21,875 nucleotides of DNA. Origin: CAZXVW01 sp964644025 (lineage in GTDB: Bacteria; Acidobacteriota; Terriglobia; Bryobacterales; Bryobacteraceae). Numbering within the stretch: position 1 is the first letter of the stretch; the number at the start of each line of letters is the position of its first letter. The position numbers were made by a program, and so were the translations under genes. Of this stretch, positions 7,774 to 19,343 are shown piece by piece. Under the pieces are notes generated by a model. That model was not told the DNA's origin. It made no database searches and saw nothing but the letters and a program-made list of their open reading frames with translations. The stretch spans positions 1 through 21,875 of the forward strand of contig CAZXVW010000054.1 of NCBI GenBank assembly GCA_964644025.1, read 5' to 3'.

Positions 7774-9195
7774 CTAAGATTCCGAGGTGACCGGCGATTC
7801 ATTGTCCACCTTGATCCGAGCTTTATTCCGGATGGTGCGGATGACCTGATAGCTGCCGGTGACGATTTCCTCGCCTTCCTTCAACCCGTCCAGCACCTCG
7901 ATATCAGTGGCCCCCGTGATTCCCGTTTTCACCTCGCGGAAGACTGCCTCGTCACCCTCGATCACAAACACGCCCTGGATCTCCTCCTTCTTCTCCTTCT
8001 CATCCAGTTCGGGCTGGCTCGCTCCGTTGTTACCGTTCGCCTCCTGGCTGACCAGGTCGCCTTTCTCACGAACCGTGAGGGCCTGGATGGGAATCGTTAA
8101 CACCTGGTGCCGGGTGGCGGTGGTAATCTTCGCCGTGCAGGAAAGTCCCGGGCGGATCTCCGGGGGCGGGTCTTCCAGGGCAATGACCACCTTAAAATCC
8201 TTGGCCTCCTGGCTGGAGACGGCGCTCTGGGAGGCCGCCAGTCCGGTCGAGCGGAGAATGGCCGTGTTGCCGATCTCGGTGACACGGCCCTGGAAGGTTT
8301 TCTCCGGAATTGCATCGATGCTGATCTCGGCCGGCTGGTTCAGCTTCACGTTGACGATGTCGGTCTCATCCACCTTCACCTCGGCGGTGATGAGCGACAT
8401 GTCGGCGATGGTCATGATCAGGCTGGCCGGCGAATTCTGGATTCCGGGGACGACGGTCTCGCCGACGCGGACGGGCAAGTTGGTGACCATGCCATCGATC
8501 GGCGATACTGCGTAAGTGCGCCGCAGTACATCGGATGCGCGCTCCAGATTCGCCCTCGCCAGGGCGATTCGCTTCTGTGCCGCCGCCAGCGAAGAGGCCA
8601 GTTGGGCGCGCTGGGCTTCGGCCTGGAGTTTTCGCGCTTCGGCCTCCCGCAAAGCGGCCGCAGCAGCCTCGTAGTCCGCCTTGCGCTGGTCGAACTCCTG
8701 CCGTGAGATGAGCTTTGCCTCCTGGAGTTGCCTGGCGCGCTCAAAAAAGAGGCGGGCGCGCTCGAGCTCAGCCTTGGCCCGGTCAATGGAGGCCTGGGTG
8801 GTACGGAGGTTCTCGCTGGCCGCCTTCAGAGAAGCCTCGGCGGCGGCGGCCTCGGCCTGGGCAGAGCTGAGCGAGGCGCGCTGCGCAGCGACGTCAGCCG
8901 CCGGCTGCACCGATTCCAGCCGGGCCAGCAGTTGTCCCTTCTTCACCTTCTGCCCCTCGACCACGGCGATCTCGACGATCCGGGACGGGGACATGGTGTT
9001 CGTGCCTATGTTGATGTAGTTCTTGGGCTTGATCTCGCCCGAGGCGGTCACGACCGCGGTGAGGTCCTGGCGCATCACTTTATCGGTCTGCACGGTTACG
9101 ACGCCCCGGCGGCTGTACTCAATCCCGCCAGCGACCCCACCGGCAATCACAACCACAGCGAGGATAAGGATCAGAATTTTCCACTTTCGTTTCAC
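7774..9195 (-). CDS. MacA-like periplasmic adaptor (HlyD/membrane fusion protein)
   Basis: Membrane fusion protein of 473 residues. It is anchored by one N-terminal helix (about residues 7-24). The lipoyl half-motif EGQKVKKGQLLARLES (80-95) is followed by a long alanine-rich coiled-coil hairpin (about 100-230) and a second lipoyl segment with SPIDGMVTNLPVRVGE. Beta-barrel and membrane-proximal domains follow. A hydrophilic Asn/Glu/Lys-rich insertion precedes IQGVFVIEGD. It would link an inner-membrane ABC transporter to an outer-membrane channel. The start is GTG (9193-9195), with a weak ribosome binding site. The ATPase gene follows, but the 164-base spacer is long for one operon. Confidence 0.88.
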   Translation of the reverse strand: MKRKWKILILILAVVVIAGGVAGGIEYSRRGVVTVQTDKVMRQDLTAVVTASGEIKPKNYINIGTNTMSPSRIVEIAVVEGQKVKKGQLLARLESVQPAADVAAQRASLSSAQAEAAAAEASLKAASENLRTTQASIDRAKAELERARLFFERARQLQEAKLISRQEFDQRKADYEAAAAALREAEARKLQAEAQRAQLASSLAAAQKRIALARANLERASDVLRRTYAVSPIDGMVTNLPVRVGETVVPGIQNSPASLIMTIADMSLITAEVKVDETDIVNVKLNQPAEISIDAIPEKTFQGRVTEIGNTAILRSTGLAASQSAVSSQEAKDFKVVIALEDPPPEIRPGLSCTAKITTATRHQVLTIPIQALTVREKGDLVSQEANGNNGASQPELDEKEKKEEIQGVFVIEGDEAVFREVKTGITGATDIEVLDGLKEGEEIVTGSYQVIRTIRNKARIKVDNESPVTSES

Positions 9196-9558
9196 AACTC
9201 AGATGCTCCAATTGGGGACCTTTTGCAGGCCGGCCAGGCTCAGTGCCAGCATTTGCTCTCCATAAGTGGATGACGCTGACATGGGGTGTTCAGTTCACAA
9301 ATTCATCCTAGCACGGCGACGAGAGGCCGAACGCGGCCGGGCCGAGAATGATCTCCACGGGCGCCAGGGAGCGTGTCGCTGGTGCTGTTCCGCATGTCCG
9401 GAAAACGTCAGAGCCGTGCGGTGGGCGGCCTCGCCGGGACGGGTGTGCCGGTCCGTCAGCCGCCCTGCACTTGCTTCCATATGGAGTCTACGCTGCGGGG
9501 GTGAGTTTGGTGCCGGAAAAAAGCTCCGTGGCCCAGAAACCGGAAGATTGGTCTGGTG
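9196..9558. other. 363-base intergenic region upstream of the adaptor gene
   Basis: Lies between the accA stop and the adaptor gene start. Open frames on the plus strand here lack family features and look like composition artefacts. A GC-rich inverted repeat, GGGCGGC (9423-9429) with GCCGCCC (9459-9465), could help terminate accA, but no T-run follows on the minus strand. No convincing promoter boxes were found. Confidence 0.4.
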
Positions 9559-10394
9559 CTACTCGGCGAAAAAGTTGCCCATCTGGCGAAACTTCTCGTA
9601 TCGCTGGTCGATCAATTCCCGGGCTGAGACGCCGCTGAGTTCGTCGAGCGCCTTCAGCAAGGTTTCCCGCAGCAAGGCAGCAGCCTGGTCGTGGTCGGCC
9701 TGGGCGCCCTCGGCAGGCTCGGGGATGATGCCGTCTACCAGCCCGAGCTGGAGCAGATTGTCGGCTGTCAGGCGAAGCGCGGCGGCGGCTTTCTGGGCCA
9801 TCCCGGCGTTCCTCCAGATAATAGCGGCGCAGCTTTCCGGCGAGATGACGCTATAGATGGCGTTTTCCATCATGTAGACCCGGTTGCCGAGGCCCAGGGC
9901 AAGCGCGCCCCCGCTGCCGCCTTCCCCGATGACGACCGAGATCAAGGGTACCGCCAGGCGGGCCATCTCTCGCAAGTTCACCGCGATGGCCTCGGCCTGG
10001 CCTCGTTCCTCGGCGTCGATGCCAGGGTAAGCGCCTGGAGTATCGAGCAGGGCCAGAACCGGGCGCCCGAATTTCTCGGCGATCTTCATTACCCGCAGCG
10101 CTTTCCGGTAGCCCTCAGGTTTCGGCATCCCGAAGTTGCGGTGAAGCTTCTGCTTCGTGGTTCGTCCTTTCTGCTGGCCGACGACCATGATCGGGCGGCC
10201 TTCGAGGAAACCCATACCGCAAACGATGGCCGGATCATCGGCAAAGCGGCGGTCTCCGTGGATTTCCTGGAAGTCCTTGATCAACCTTTTGATATAGTCC
10301 AGCGAGTGCGGGCGCTGCGGGTGCCGGGCGAGTTGTACCCGGCGCCAGGCGGAAGAGGATTCTTCCTGGGCGGTCTCTGGCGGTTCAGTAGGCA

Positions 10395-10395
<1 letters not shown>
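9559..10395 (-). CDS. accA: Acetyl-CoA carboxylase carboxyltransferase subunit alpha
   Basis: Alpha subunit of the carboxyltransferase that, with AccD, moves CO2 from biotin to acetyl-CoA in the first step of fatty acid synthesis. Family motifs are clear: QLARHPQRPHSLDYI, HGDRRFADDPAIV, RNFGMPKPEGYRKALR, DTPGAYPGIDAEERGQ, GEGGSGGALALGLGN and SVISPESCAAIIW. At 278 residues it is about 40 shorter than E. coli AccA (319). The missing part is the helical N-terminal extension; conserved sequence begins at about residue 22. The ATG overlaps the dnaE stop by one base (TGATG), which fixes the start and implies translational coupling. The dnaE-accA order is also seen in E. coli. Confidence 0.95.
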
Positions 10396-13874
<3,479 letters not shown>

Positions 13875-13943
13875 TGTAGTATCCGAGACGCACGCGATCC
13901 GGCGGCCGGGCGGCGATAAGGGCTGAGCCCCGCCGGGCCGAAC

Positions 13944-13949
13944 TACAAT
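13944..13949 (+). promoter_or_regulatory. Possible -10 box TACAAT for the small membrane protein
   Basis: TACAAT lies seven bases before the ATG at 13957, so a transcript would start almost at the ATG and be leaderless. No good -35 box is seen. The mirror sequence occurs at the dnaE start (13873-13880), giving an 8-base inverted repeat ATTGTAGT...ACTACAAT across the divergent region. Confidence 0.3.
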
Positions 13950-13956
13950 CAGAGAC

Positions 13957-14184
13957 ATGAGAGCTCGCAGCGGCCGCATCCTTGTTGTTCTGCTGGGCAT
14001 GGCGGCCGTGTTTGCCGCAGTGGCAGCCATAATGCTTCGGGTGATTCCGGAACCGCATCGCGAAACCGATTACCTGGTGGCGGGGACGGTGGCGACTTTC
14101 GCCTCGCTGCTGACGTTGTTTCTGGTGGCGCTGAAGAGGTGGATCAAGCGGGGGGACGTTTTTTCCAAGCCGGACAAAAAGTAG
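13957..14184 (+). CDS. Small two-helix membrane protein (75 residues)
   Basis: Short protein with two hydrophobic segments: LVVLLGMAAVFAAVAAIML (about residues 9-27) and YLVAGTVATFASLLTLFLVAL (about 39-59). They are joined by a polar loop (RVIPEPHRETD), and a lysine-rich tail (KRWIKRGDVFSKPDKK) follows. The positive-inside rule puts both ends in the cytoplasm. It diverges from dnaE and ends 19 bases before the convergent kinase gene. GAG four bases from the ATG is a weak ribosome binding site. The regular helix-loop-helix pattern argues that it is coding; the family is not recognised. Confidence 0.6.
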   Translation: MRARSGRILVVLLGMAAVFAAVAAIMLRVIPEPHRETDYLVAGTVATFASLLTLFLVALKRWIKRGDVFSKPDKK

Positions 14185-14203
14185 GCGGATGGATCGCCCC
14201 GCT

Positions 14204-15142
14204 TCACTCGGAGGCGCGGACTTCAACCTCGGCGAGAAGTTCCCGGCTCTGGTCCAGAGTGGCGAAACCCAGTCCCGGCAGCCGGGCCGAGGCGGTTCCA
14301 GCCGCCACCCCCCAGCGGAGCGCCTCCAGGAAATCTTTTCCCTGGCTAATGGCCCAGACGAAGGCCGCATTCAGCGCGTCGCCGGCGCCGATCGGACAGA
14401 CGGCGTCGACGCGCGGGGGGATGACCTCGATAATTCTACTGCCGCGCGCAGCCACTACTCCGCGGCTCCCCAGTGACAGAATCACTGATTCGGCGCCCAT
14501 GGCGCGGATTCGCTCTGCCGCCTGATGGAACTGGCTGCGCGTGACCAGCGCCCGGTTCAGCAGCCGCTCGGCCTCCACCTGGTTGGGCGCGACTACGGAA
14601 GGATGGGCCTCCAAGCCTTCCTGAAGCGGTCTGCCGTCGGTGTCGAGCAGCGTCTGGACGCCTTGCGCACGCGCCTGGTCGATCAGCCGCCGGTAGAAAT
14701 CCGAGGGGACGCCGGGTGGCAAGCTGCCGCAGAGCAGAAGCCAGGAGGCGCCGGGCAAATGATCCAGCACCGCTTGCTCGAGATGTTGCACCTCCTTGGC
14801 GGTCAGCGTGGGCCCGCGCTCGTCCAGCTTGACAGTCAGCCCTTGCCGGTCGGTGATGGAGTAATTCGTGCGGATCTCGCCCCGGATGCGCACCAGGTGA
14901 ACACCGAAGCCATAACCGCGGAGAAACTTTTCGAACCGCCGGCCAGCGGGGCCTCCGGACAAAGCGATGGCCAGGGTAGGCACGCCGAAGGAATCCAGCA
15001 CGCAGGAAGCGTTGACGCCGCGGCCACCCGGCGCCTCCGAGCGCGCCAACAGGTAGGCGCGGTTGTCAAACGCCAGCCGGTCGGCGGCGAAGTTCAGATC
15101 GATAGCCGGATTCGCGGTTAAAGTGACGATCAAGAACTTCAT
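14204..15142 (-). CDS. PfkB-family sugar-phosphate kinase (1-phosphofructokinase-like)
   Basis: Ribokinase-fold kinase of 312 residues, most like FruK, LacC and PfkB, which phosphorylate fructose 1-phosphate, tagatose 6-phosphate or fructose 6-phosphate. The N-terminus LTANPAIDLNF is followed by the PfkB first motif APGGRGVNAS (37-46), the middle segment LLLCGSLPPGVPSDFY, and the ATP-binding signature with catalytic base D255 in PIGAGDALNAAF. The GRGVNAS form (normally GKGiNva) has Arg in place of the usual Lys. No PTS genes are nearby, so the substrate remains open. It diverges from the DMT transporter with about 40 bases between the likely starts. Confidence 0.85.
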   Translation of the reverse strand: MKFLIVTLTANPAIDLNFAADRLAFDNRAYLLARSEAPGGRGVNASCVLDSFGVPTLAIALSGGPAGRRFEKFLRGYGFGVHLVRIRGEIRTNYSITDRQGLTVKLDERGPTLTAKEVQHLEQAVLDHLPGASWLLLCGSLPPGVPSDFYRRLIDQARAQGVQTLLDTDGRPLQEGLEAHPSVVAPNQVEAERLLNRALVTRSQFHQAAERIRAMGAESVILSLGSRGVVAARGSRIIEVIPPRVDAVCPIGAGDALNAAFVWAISQGKDFLEALRWGVAAGTASARLPGLGFATLDQSRELLAEVEVRASE

Positions 15143-15185
15143 TTTATACCGCCGGGGGGCCAGGCTGGAGCGGTGTTACCCTGTA

Positions 15186-16151
15186 TTGTTGAACCGTCAT
15201 CCGCTGCTATTGCCCTACCTCGCTCTGGCCGCCGTCTGCTTTTTCTGGGGGACCACCTATCTGGCCATTCGCATGGCCCTGGAATCCTTCCCGCCGCTTT
15301 TGCTGGTGGGAGCGCGGTTTTTCCTTTCGGGCCTGGCGTTGCTGTCGGCGGCGGGTCTGGCCGGGGCCAGCATGCCCCGGCTCAAGGACGCACTTTACGC
15401 GGCGTTTTTCGGGCTGCTGACGCTGGGCGTGGGCAACGGTTGTCTCACTTACGCTGAATTGTCGATTCCAAGCAGCCTGGCAGCGCTGCTGGTTACCACG
15501 TCGCCGTTCTGGATGGTAGGAATAGAGGCAGCCCTCCCGCACGGAGACCGGCTTCGGCTCCCAACCACGATCGGCATGCTCATCGGGCTGGCGGGCACCG
15601 CCTTGCTGGTAGGCCCCAGTGCCTGGAAAGAGGGGGCTGGCGGGGCAATTGTCCGGGGGTTTCTGCTTTTGCAGACCGGCTGTCTCGCCTGGAGCGCCGG
15701 CTCGGTCCTCCAGCGCCGCCGCATGGCGCACCTGGGCGCCGTGGTGAACGGGAGCTTACAGCAACTGGCGGCCGGTCTCGGTTTCCTGCTGCCGGCCCTG
15801 GTGATTCACACCGAGCCGGTCCGGTGGAGCGCCCGGGGCGTGTTCGCCCTGGTTTACCTGATGCTATTCGGCTCGATCGTCGGCTACACCTGTTACGTTT
15901 TCGCTTTGAAGAAACTGCCGGTAGCAGTGGTGACGATCCACGTCTACGTCAACCCCATAGTGGCGGCTGTCCTGGGATGGCTGGTTTACCGGGAGCCGTT
16001 CGGCCCGCGTGAAATGCTGGCGATGGCAATCATTTTTCTCGGGGTGGCGGTGGTCAAGCGATATGGGGCAGGTCCGCCGCGCCCCGTTTCCGGCCATGGG
16101 AAAGCTACTCCTTTTCGAGCACCTTCGCGCCCATCGCGCCCCCGAGGGTAG
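15186..16151 (+). CDS. EamA/DMT-family transporter
   Basis: Drug/metabolite transporter with two EamA repeats and about ten membrane helices. The first begins LLLPYLALAAVCFFWGTTYLAIRMAL and carries the usual WG motif. The second repeat contains GSIVGYTCYVFALKKLPVAVVTIHVYVNPIVAAVLGWLVYREPFG cut by short loops, typical of the RhaT/EamA C-terminal half. No ATG stands near the first helix; the in-frame ATG at 15063 lies deep inside the divergent kinase gene. TTG at 15186 or 15189 is the likely start. The ribosome binding site GGAG is rather far away, so the start is uncertain. A polar, Pro/Arg-rich tail of about 25 residues overlaps the end of the convergent zinc-ribbon gene. Substrate unknown; amino acid or metabolite export is typical. 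Confidence 0.85.
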   Translation: MLNRHPLLLPYLALAAVCFFWGTTYLAIRMALESFPPLLLVGARFFLSGLALLSAAGLAGASMPRLKDALYAAFFGLLTLGVGNGCLTYAELSIPSSLAALLVTTSPFWMVGIEAALPHGDRLRLPTTIGMLIGLAGTALLVGPSAWKEGAGGAIVRGFLLLQTGCLAWSAGSVLQRRRMAHLGAVVNGSLQQLAAGLGFLLPALVIHTEPVRWSARGVFALVYLMLFGSIVGYTCYVFALKKLPVAVVTIHVYVNPIVAAVLGWLVYREPFGPREMLAMAIIFLGVAVVKRYGAGPPRPVSGHGKATPFRAPSRPSRPRG

Positions 16152-16758
16152 GCAGCAAGGTGAAGAAGACGAACAACATCACCAGGCTGAAGAAGATGAT
16201 CCCCGCCAGCCCGGAGGGCGTCTCGAGGATCCGGGTGATCTCCTCCAGATCCACGCTGGCCCCGGCCTGGCTGGAGAGCTGCTCCCGGTAGTAGGCGGCA
16301 AGCCCGCCGCGCAGCGAAATGGCAATCACGGTAATGGTAAAGAAAACCGTCGCAATGGCAAAACCGAAGACCCCGGTGATCCAGCCGATCCTGGCCCCCC
16401 GGCGCGCCGACAGTTCCTCGCCGGTTTTTCTCTGGTACAGATATGCCGCGAGGAAGCCGGAGCCCACCAGACAAACCAGCATCCAGACGAGGTTGACGTA
16501 CATCGGCATCGGGAGGGAGATCAACAAGGAGGAAATGGCCGCCGCCAGCAGCCCCACCTTGACCGCAGTGCGGTTCCGGAAATTAATCTCTCCGGGACCG
16601 GGAACCGCAGGCGGCGCGCCCGCCGGGGTGGCGATGGGCGCGGGTGGGCCCTCTTCTTCCTCCTCCGATGGGGGCGTCTCGAACTGCGGTTTCCCGCACT
16701 TGTGGCAGAAGCGGGCGTCGGGCGGCAACTCGGCGCCGCAGGTGCAATAATCCGGCAC
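16105..16758 (-). CDS. Zinc-ribbon membrane protein of unknown function
   Basis: Protein of 217 residues. An N-terminal zinc ribbon with C5, C7, C18 and C21 (CTCG...CHKCG) is joined by an acidic run (SEEEEEG) and a Pro/Ala linker to a membrane domain with about four helices, roughly residues 66-83, 87-108, 124-148 and 183-205. Between the third and fourth lies a polar loop (YYREQLSSQAGASVDLEEI). The start is GTG (16756-16758), with GGGA about 11 bases upstream. Zinc ribbon plus helices is a common architecture for uncharacterised bacterial proteins; no catalytic motif is visible. The 3' end overlaps the transporter gene tail by 47 bases. Confidence 0.75.
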   Translation of the reverse strand: MPDYCTCGAELPPDARFCHKCGKPQFETPPSEEEEEGPPAPIATPAGAPPAVPGPGEINFRNRTAVKVGLLAAAISSLLISLPMPMYVNLVWMLVCLVGSGFLAAYLYQRKTGEELSARRGARIGWITGVFGFAIATVFFTITVIAISLRGGLAAYYREQLSSQAGASVDLEEITRILETPSGLAGIIFFSLVMLFVFFTLLPTLGGAMGAKVLEKE

Positions 16759-16990
16759 ACGTTCAGTTTCCCGCAGCGGCCGCTTTCAGGCAAGTGTGTG
16801 GTGGTCCGGCTGTGCAACGGTTGCGTGACCCTCTGGGGGGCGGCGCAATGTGTGCGCCGGGACGGCGAGCGACGCTTGCTTGTATCCCACGAACTATGAA
16901 GGACATAGGTGGAATGGGCCAATTGGTTTGCTGAGTGCGGCAGACATAGCCGAGACAAGCAAGAAAATTCCCAACAAGGAGACTTTAACA

Positions 16991-17767
16991 ATGAGAATCA
17001 CATCCAGATTCCTCACCATGTTTTTTGCGGCGGCTGTCGCCGTAACCCTCGGCCAGGGCCCGCAGGCAAACGGCGGCGGGCAGGGCCAGTTTGGCGGTCA
17101 CGGCCGCGGCCACGGCGCCGGCCAGCCCCAACTGGAGATGGCCACCCTGCAAGAGATTTCCGGCGCCGTCACCGCAGTCAACCTAGGCGCCGGAACCCAG
17201 TACCCGTCGATTGAGGTCGGCGGGAAGCTGATCCGGGTGGCGCCGATCTGGTTCCTGCTCGAGAACGATTTCGAGATCAGCCAGGGTGACCAGGTGGTGG
17301 TGGGCGCAGTCCTATCCACCTCGATGACCGACCCGTATCTTCACGCCGTCTGGATTCGCAACGAAACCACGGAGAAGCAGATCCAATTGCGCGGCGAGGC
17401 CGGTTCAGCGGGTTGGGCCCGGCGGCGGGGCGGTTTCGCTATCCAGGAGCCGCAGGGCAACCGCCTCGTGAGGGGCGGCTGTGGATTTAGCGCCATTGAG
17501 ACGGTGAGCGGCGCAGTGTTAGAAGTAAGCGTGGGAGCCGGTATCCGCCAGCCCAACGTAATTCTTCAAACACTCGCCGGTCCGGTCAGCGTCAAGGTGG
17601 GACCTTCCCGCGTGCTACTGGAGAATGAGTTCCAGATCGCGGTGGGGGATACCTTGACTGTTGTTTACGGCGTCAGCACCTGCACGGACGAAAAAGTCGC
17701 TCTCCAACTTACCAATGGGGATGTGACGATCACGCTTCGGAACGAGGACGGCAGTCCGGCCTGGTAG
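16991..17767 (+). CDS. Secreted protein with two diverged copies of one domain
   Basis: Protein of 258 residues. A signal peptide (MRITSRFLTMFFAAAVAVTLGQG) precedes a Gly/His/Gln-rich stretch (28-47). Two repeats follow, about residues 53-142 and 168-258. Matching pairs are ISGAVTAVNLGAG with VSGAVLEVSVGAG, LLENDFEISQGDQVVV with LLENEFQIAVGDTLTV, and IQLRGEAGSAGW with ITLRNEDGSPAW. The beta-rich pattern suggests a small barrel, OB-like, but I do not recognise the family. AAGGAG (16976-16981) nine bases before the ATG at 16991 fixes the start, although the frame is open from 16850. It stands alone and ends at a hairpin. Likely periplasmic or exported. Confidence 0.75.
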   Translation: MRITSRFLTMFFAAAVAVTLGQGPQANGGGQGQFGGHGRGHGAGQPQLEMATLQEISGAVTAVNLGAGTQYPSIEVGGKLIRVAPIWFLLENDFEISQGDQVVVGAVLSTSMTDPYLHAVWIRNETTEKQIQLRGEAGSAGWARRRGGFAIQEPQGNRLVRGGCGFSAIETVSGAVLEVSVGAGIRQPNVILQTLAGPVSVKVGPSRVLLENEFQIAVGDTLTVVYGVSTCTDEKVALQLTNGDVTITLRNEDGSPAW

Positions 17768-17788
17768 AGGTGAGATCCTGACGGCGGA

Positions 17789-17828
17789 ACGAGGCGGCTG
17801 CTGCGGCGGACCGCCTCGTCTTCCGTTT
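17789..17828 (+). terminator. Rho-independent-like terminator after the repeat protein
   Basis: A perfect 9-base stem ACGAGGCGG (17789-17797) and CCGCCTCGT (17811-17819) encloses a 13-base loop, followed by a pyrimidine tract (CTTCCGTTT). The T content is modest. It lies between two convergent genes and may serve both directions. Confidence 0.6.
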
Positions 17829-17865
17829 CCGTGGTTGCCGGCCGGCGGAGGCCGACGGGTGTGGC

Positions 17866-18354
17866 TTACTCCACGGGGGTGCCGTAAGGAATCAGCGTCT
17901 TGATTCGCTGCGCGGTGTCCACGCGGGTGATGAGCCAGCGCCCCTGGATTTTCTCGAGGTACATATACTGGACCTCGTTGCGGTCCTGGAAGACGTATTC
18001 GACCCGGGCTTTCACCGCGGTGGGCGAGAGCTTCTCCGGTTCGGTGATCGCGATGCCTTTGATGGGGGCGTTGCTTTGGCGGAGGTAGTCGGCGAAGCCG
18101 TCCCGGGTTTTCTCGACAATGGCCTGCTCGATCGCCGCCCGCATTTGCCCGGTATAGGCCGAGACGTACCGGCTAACATCGCCTTTCCGGGCAGCATCCA
18201 GCATGGCGTAAATGGCGTCCTGGGGGGTCGGTTCCCGTTTTGATCCGGAGCCGGGTAGGCGGGGGCTCCATCCCGACTGGCGGATGACGAGGACGGCAAT
18301 CACCAGGGCTAGAATGGCAAACGTAACCACTTGCGCGGTGCGTTGCTGCGTCAT
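17866..18354 (-). CDS. Membrane-anchored NTF2-like protein of the hfl cluster
   Basis: Protein of 162 residues with one N-terminal helix (about 8-24), then a polar linker and an alpha/beta domain. AIYAMLDAARKGDVSRYVSAYTG and the late VQYMYLEKIQGRWLITRVDT follow the pattern of NTF2-like or DUF4878-type domains (helix, Gly-Asp turn, final sheet with a Trp). The topology puts the domain outside the cytoplasm, on the same side as the SPFH proteins. Its ATG overlaps the preceding hflK stop by four bases (ATGA), so it is translationally coupled to that gene and likely works with it. It is the last gene of the cluster. Function unknown; fold assignment is tentative. Confidence 0.75.
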   Translation of the reverse strand: MTQQRTAQVVTFAILALVIAVLVIRQSGWSPRLPGSGSKREPTPQDAIYAMLDAARKGDVSRYVSAYTGQMRAAIEQAIVEKTRDGFADYLRQSNAPIKGIAITEPEKLSPTAVKARVEYVFQDRNEVQYMYLEKIQGRWLITRVDTAQRIKTLIPYGTPVE

Positions 18355-19343
18355 GGCTGGGGCGTGGCGGCGGCCGGTGCGTTTCCTTTGCGGATGATGG
18401 TGAGGTCGAGGTTCCCGCTCCGGTCCACGAGGAGCTTCCGGATCTTCGGCAGAATCTCCTCCATGGTTTCCACGTAGAGACGGCGGCCGTTGACGTCAAT
18501 TGCCTTCTCGTACTCGGCAGCGACCTGAGTGAAGCGGGATGCGTCGCCATGGGCCTCGTCGATCTTGCGTTGCCGGTAAGCCCGGGCGACATCCAGCATC
18601 TGTTGAGCCTGGCCCCGGGCCTTGGGGATCAGGGAGTTGGCATAGCCGTGCGCCTCATTGACGATGCGGGCGGCATCGGCTCTGGCGCCGGCGACTTCCC
18701 GGAACGCGTCGGCGGTTTCTGGCGGCGGGCTCACGTTCTCAATGTTGACGCTGGCCAGCCGGACGCCGATTCCGTAATCATTGATCAGCTTCTGGGCCGC
18801 CGCCCGCACCTGGTCCTGGATGGCGACTTTCTCAGTGGTCAACACTTCGTCGACGTGGCGGTTCGCCACCCGGTGGGCCAGTTCGGCTTCCACGGCGGCG
18901 CCCACGGTCTTGGCGACGTCCAACGCCCGGAACAAGTAATCAGCCGGCACGCCGACCGAGTATTGCACCACCACGCGCATGTTGATGATGTTCTGATCCC
19001 CGGTAAGAAACTGTGACAGCAAGGGATTGGTGCGGCCGATGACGCCATCGGAGATGTCACCTCCAATCACCAGACGCTGCAGTTGCCGGACCTTCAGCTT
19101 GCTGACCCGGTCGATGGGCCAGGGCAGCGAGAGATGGATGCCGGGCATCACGCGCGGTTCGACCACCTTGCCGAAGCGCGTGACCACCGCCTGTTGATCC
19201 GCCGGAACGACGTAGATGCTGCTTAGGAGCCACACGCCCACCACCACCGCCAGGACGCGACCGCGGCGGGATGCCCGGGGCGCCGGCTTGTGAAGCCCCG
19301 GCGCCTCGGCTTTCCGTTGCTGTTCGACCTCGACCAGACTCAT
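18351..19343 (-). CDS. hflK: HflK-type SPFH protein (second HflK)
   Basis: Stomatin/prohibitin-family protein of 330 residues. HflK and HflC form a large cage that surrounds and modulates the membrane protease FtsH. A basic cytoplasmic N-terminus precedes one helix (29-46). The SPFH domain starts VVPADQQAVVTRFGKVVEPRV, with PGIHLSLPWPIDRV, and FLTGDQNIINMRVVVQYSV follows. A helical coiled coil contains NEAHGYANSLIPKARGQA, and the end RRLYVETMEEILPKIRKLLVD matches HflK. The tail is Ala/Pro rich. The start overlaps the end of hflC by four bases. It is a paralogue of the fused HflK upstream, so this cluster has two HflK units to one HflC. Confidence 0.88.
   Translation of the reverse strand: MSLVEVEQQRKAEAPGLHKPAPRASRRGRVLAVVVGVWLLSSIYVVPADQQAVVTRFGKVVEPRVMPGIHLSLPWPIDRVSKLKVRQLQRLVIGGDISDGVIGRTNPLLSQFLTGDQNIINMRVVVQYSVGVPADYLFRALDVAKTVGAAVEAELAHRVANRHVDEVLTTEKVAIQDQVRAAAQKLINDYGIGVRLASVNIENVSPPPETADAFREVAGARADAARIVNEAHGYANSLIPKARGQAQQMLDVARAYRQRKIDEAHGDASRFTQVAAEYEKAIDVNGRRLYVETMEEILPKIRKLLVDRSGNLDLTIIRKGNAPAAATPQP

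Noticed and set aside
9266..9856. Plus-strand 196-residue frame filling the gap upstream of the adaptor gene
   Set aside because: Half of it is antisense to accA, and the rest is Trp/Arg/Ser-rich without any recognisable pattern.
13875..14030. N-terminal extension of dnaE to 14030
   Set aside because: Not similar to the family, and it lies across the divergent small membrane gene. Conserved sequence begins right after 13862.
15143..15148. TATAAA directly before the PfkB-family kinase start as a -10 box
   Set aside because: Transcription would begin inside the gene, after the start codon, and no -35 box is present.
16850..16990. Upstream extension of the secreted repeat protein, and a possible riboswitch in its leader
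   Set aside because: The signal peptide and AAGGAG site fix the start at 16991. I could not match the leader to any known riboswitch core.
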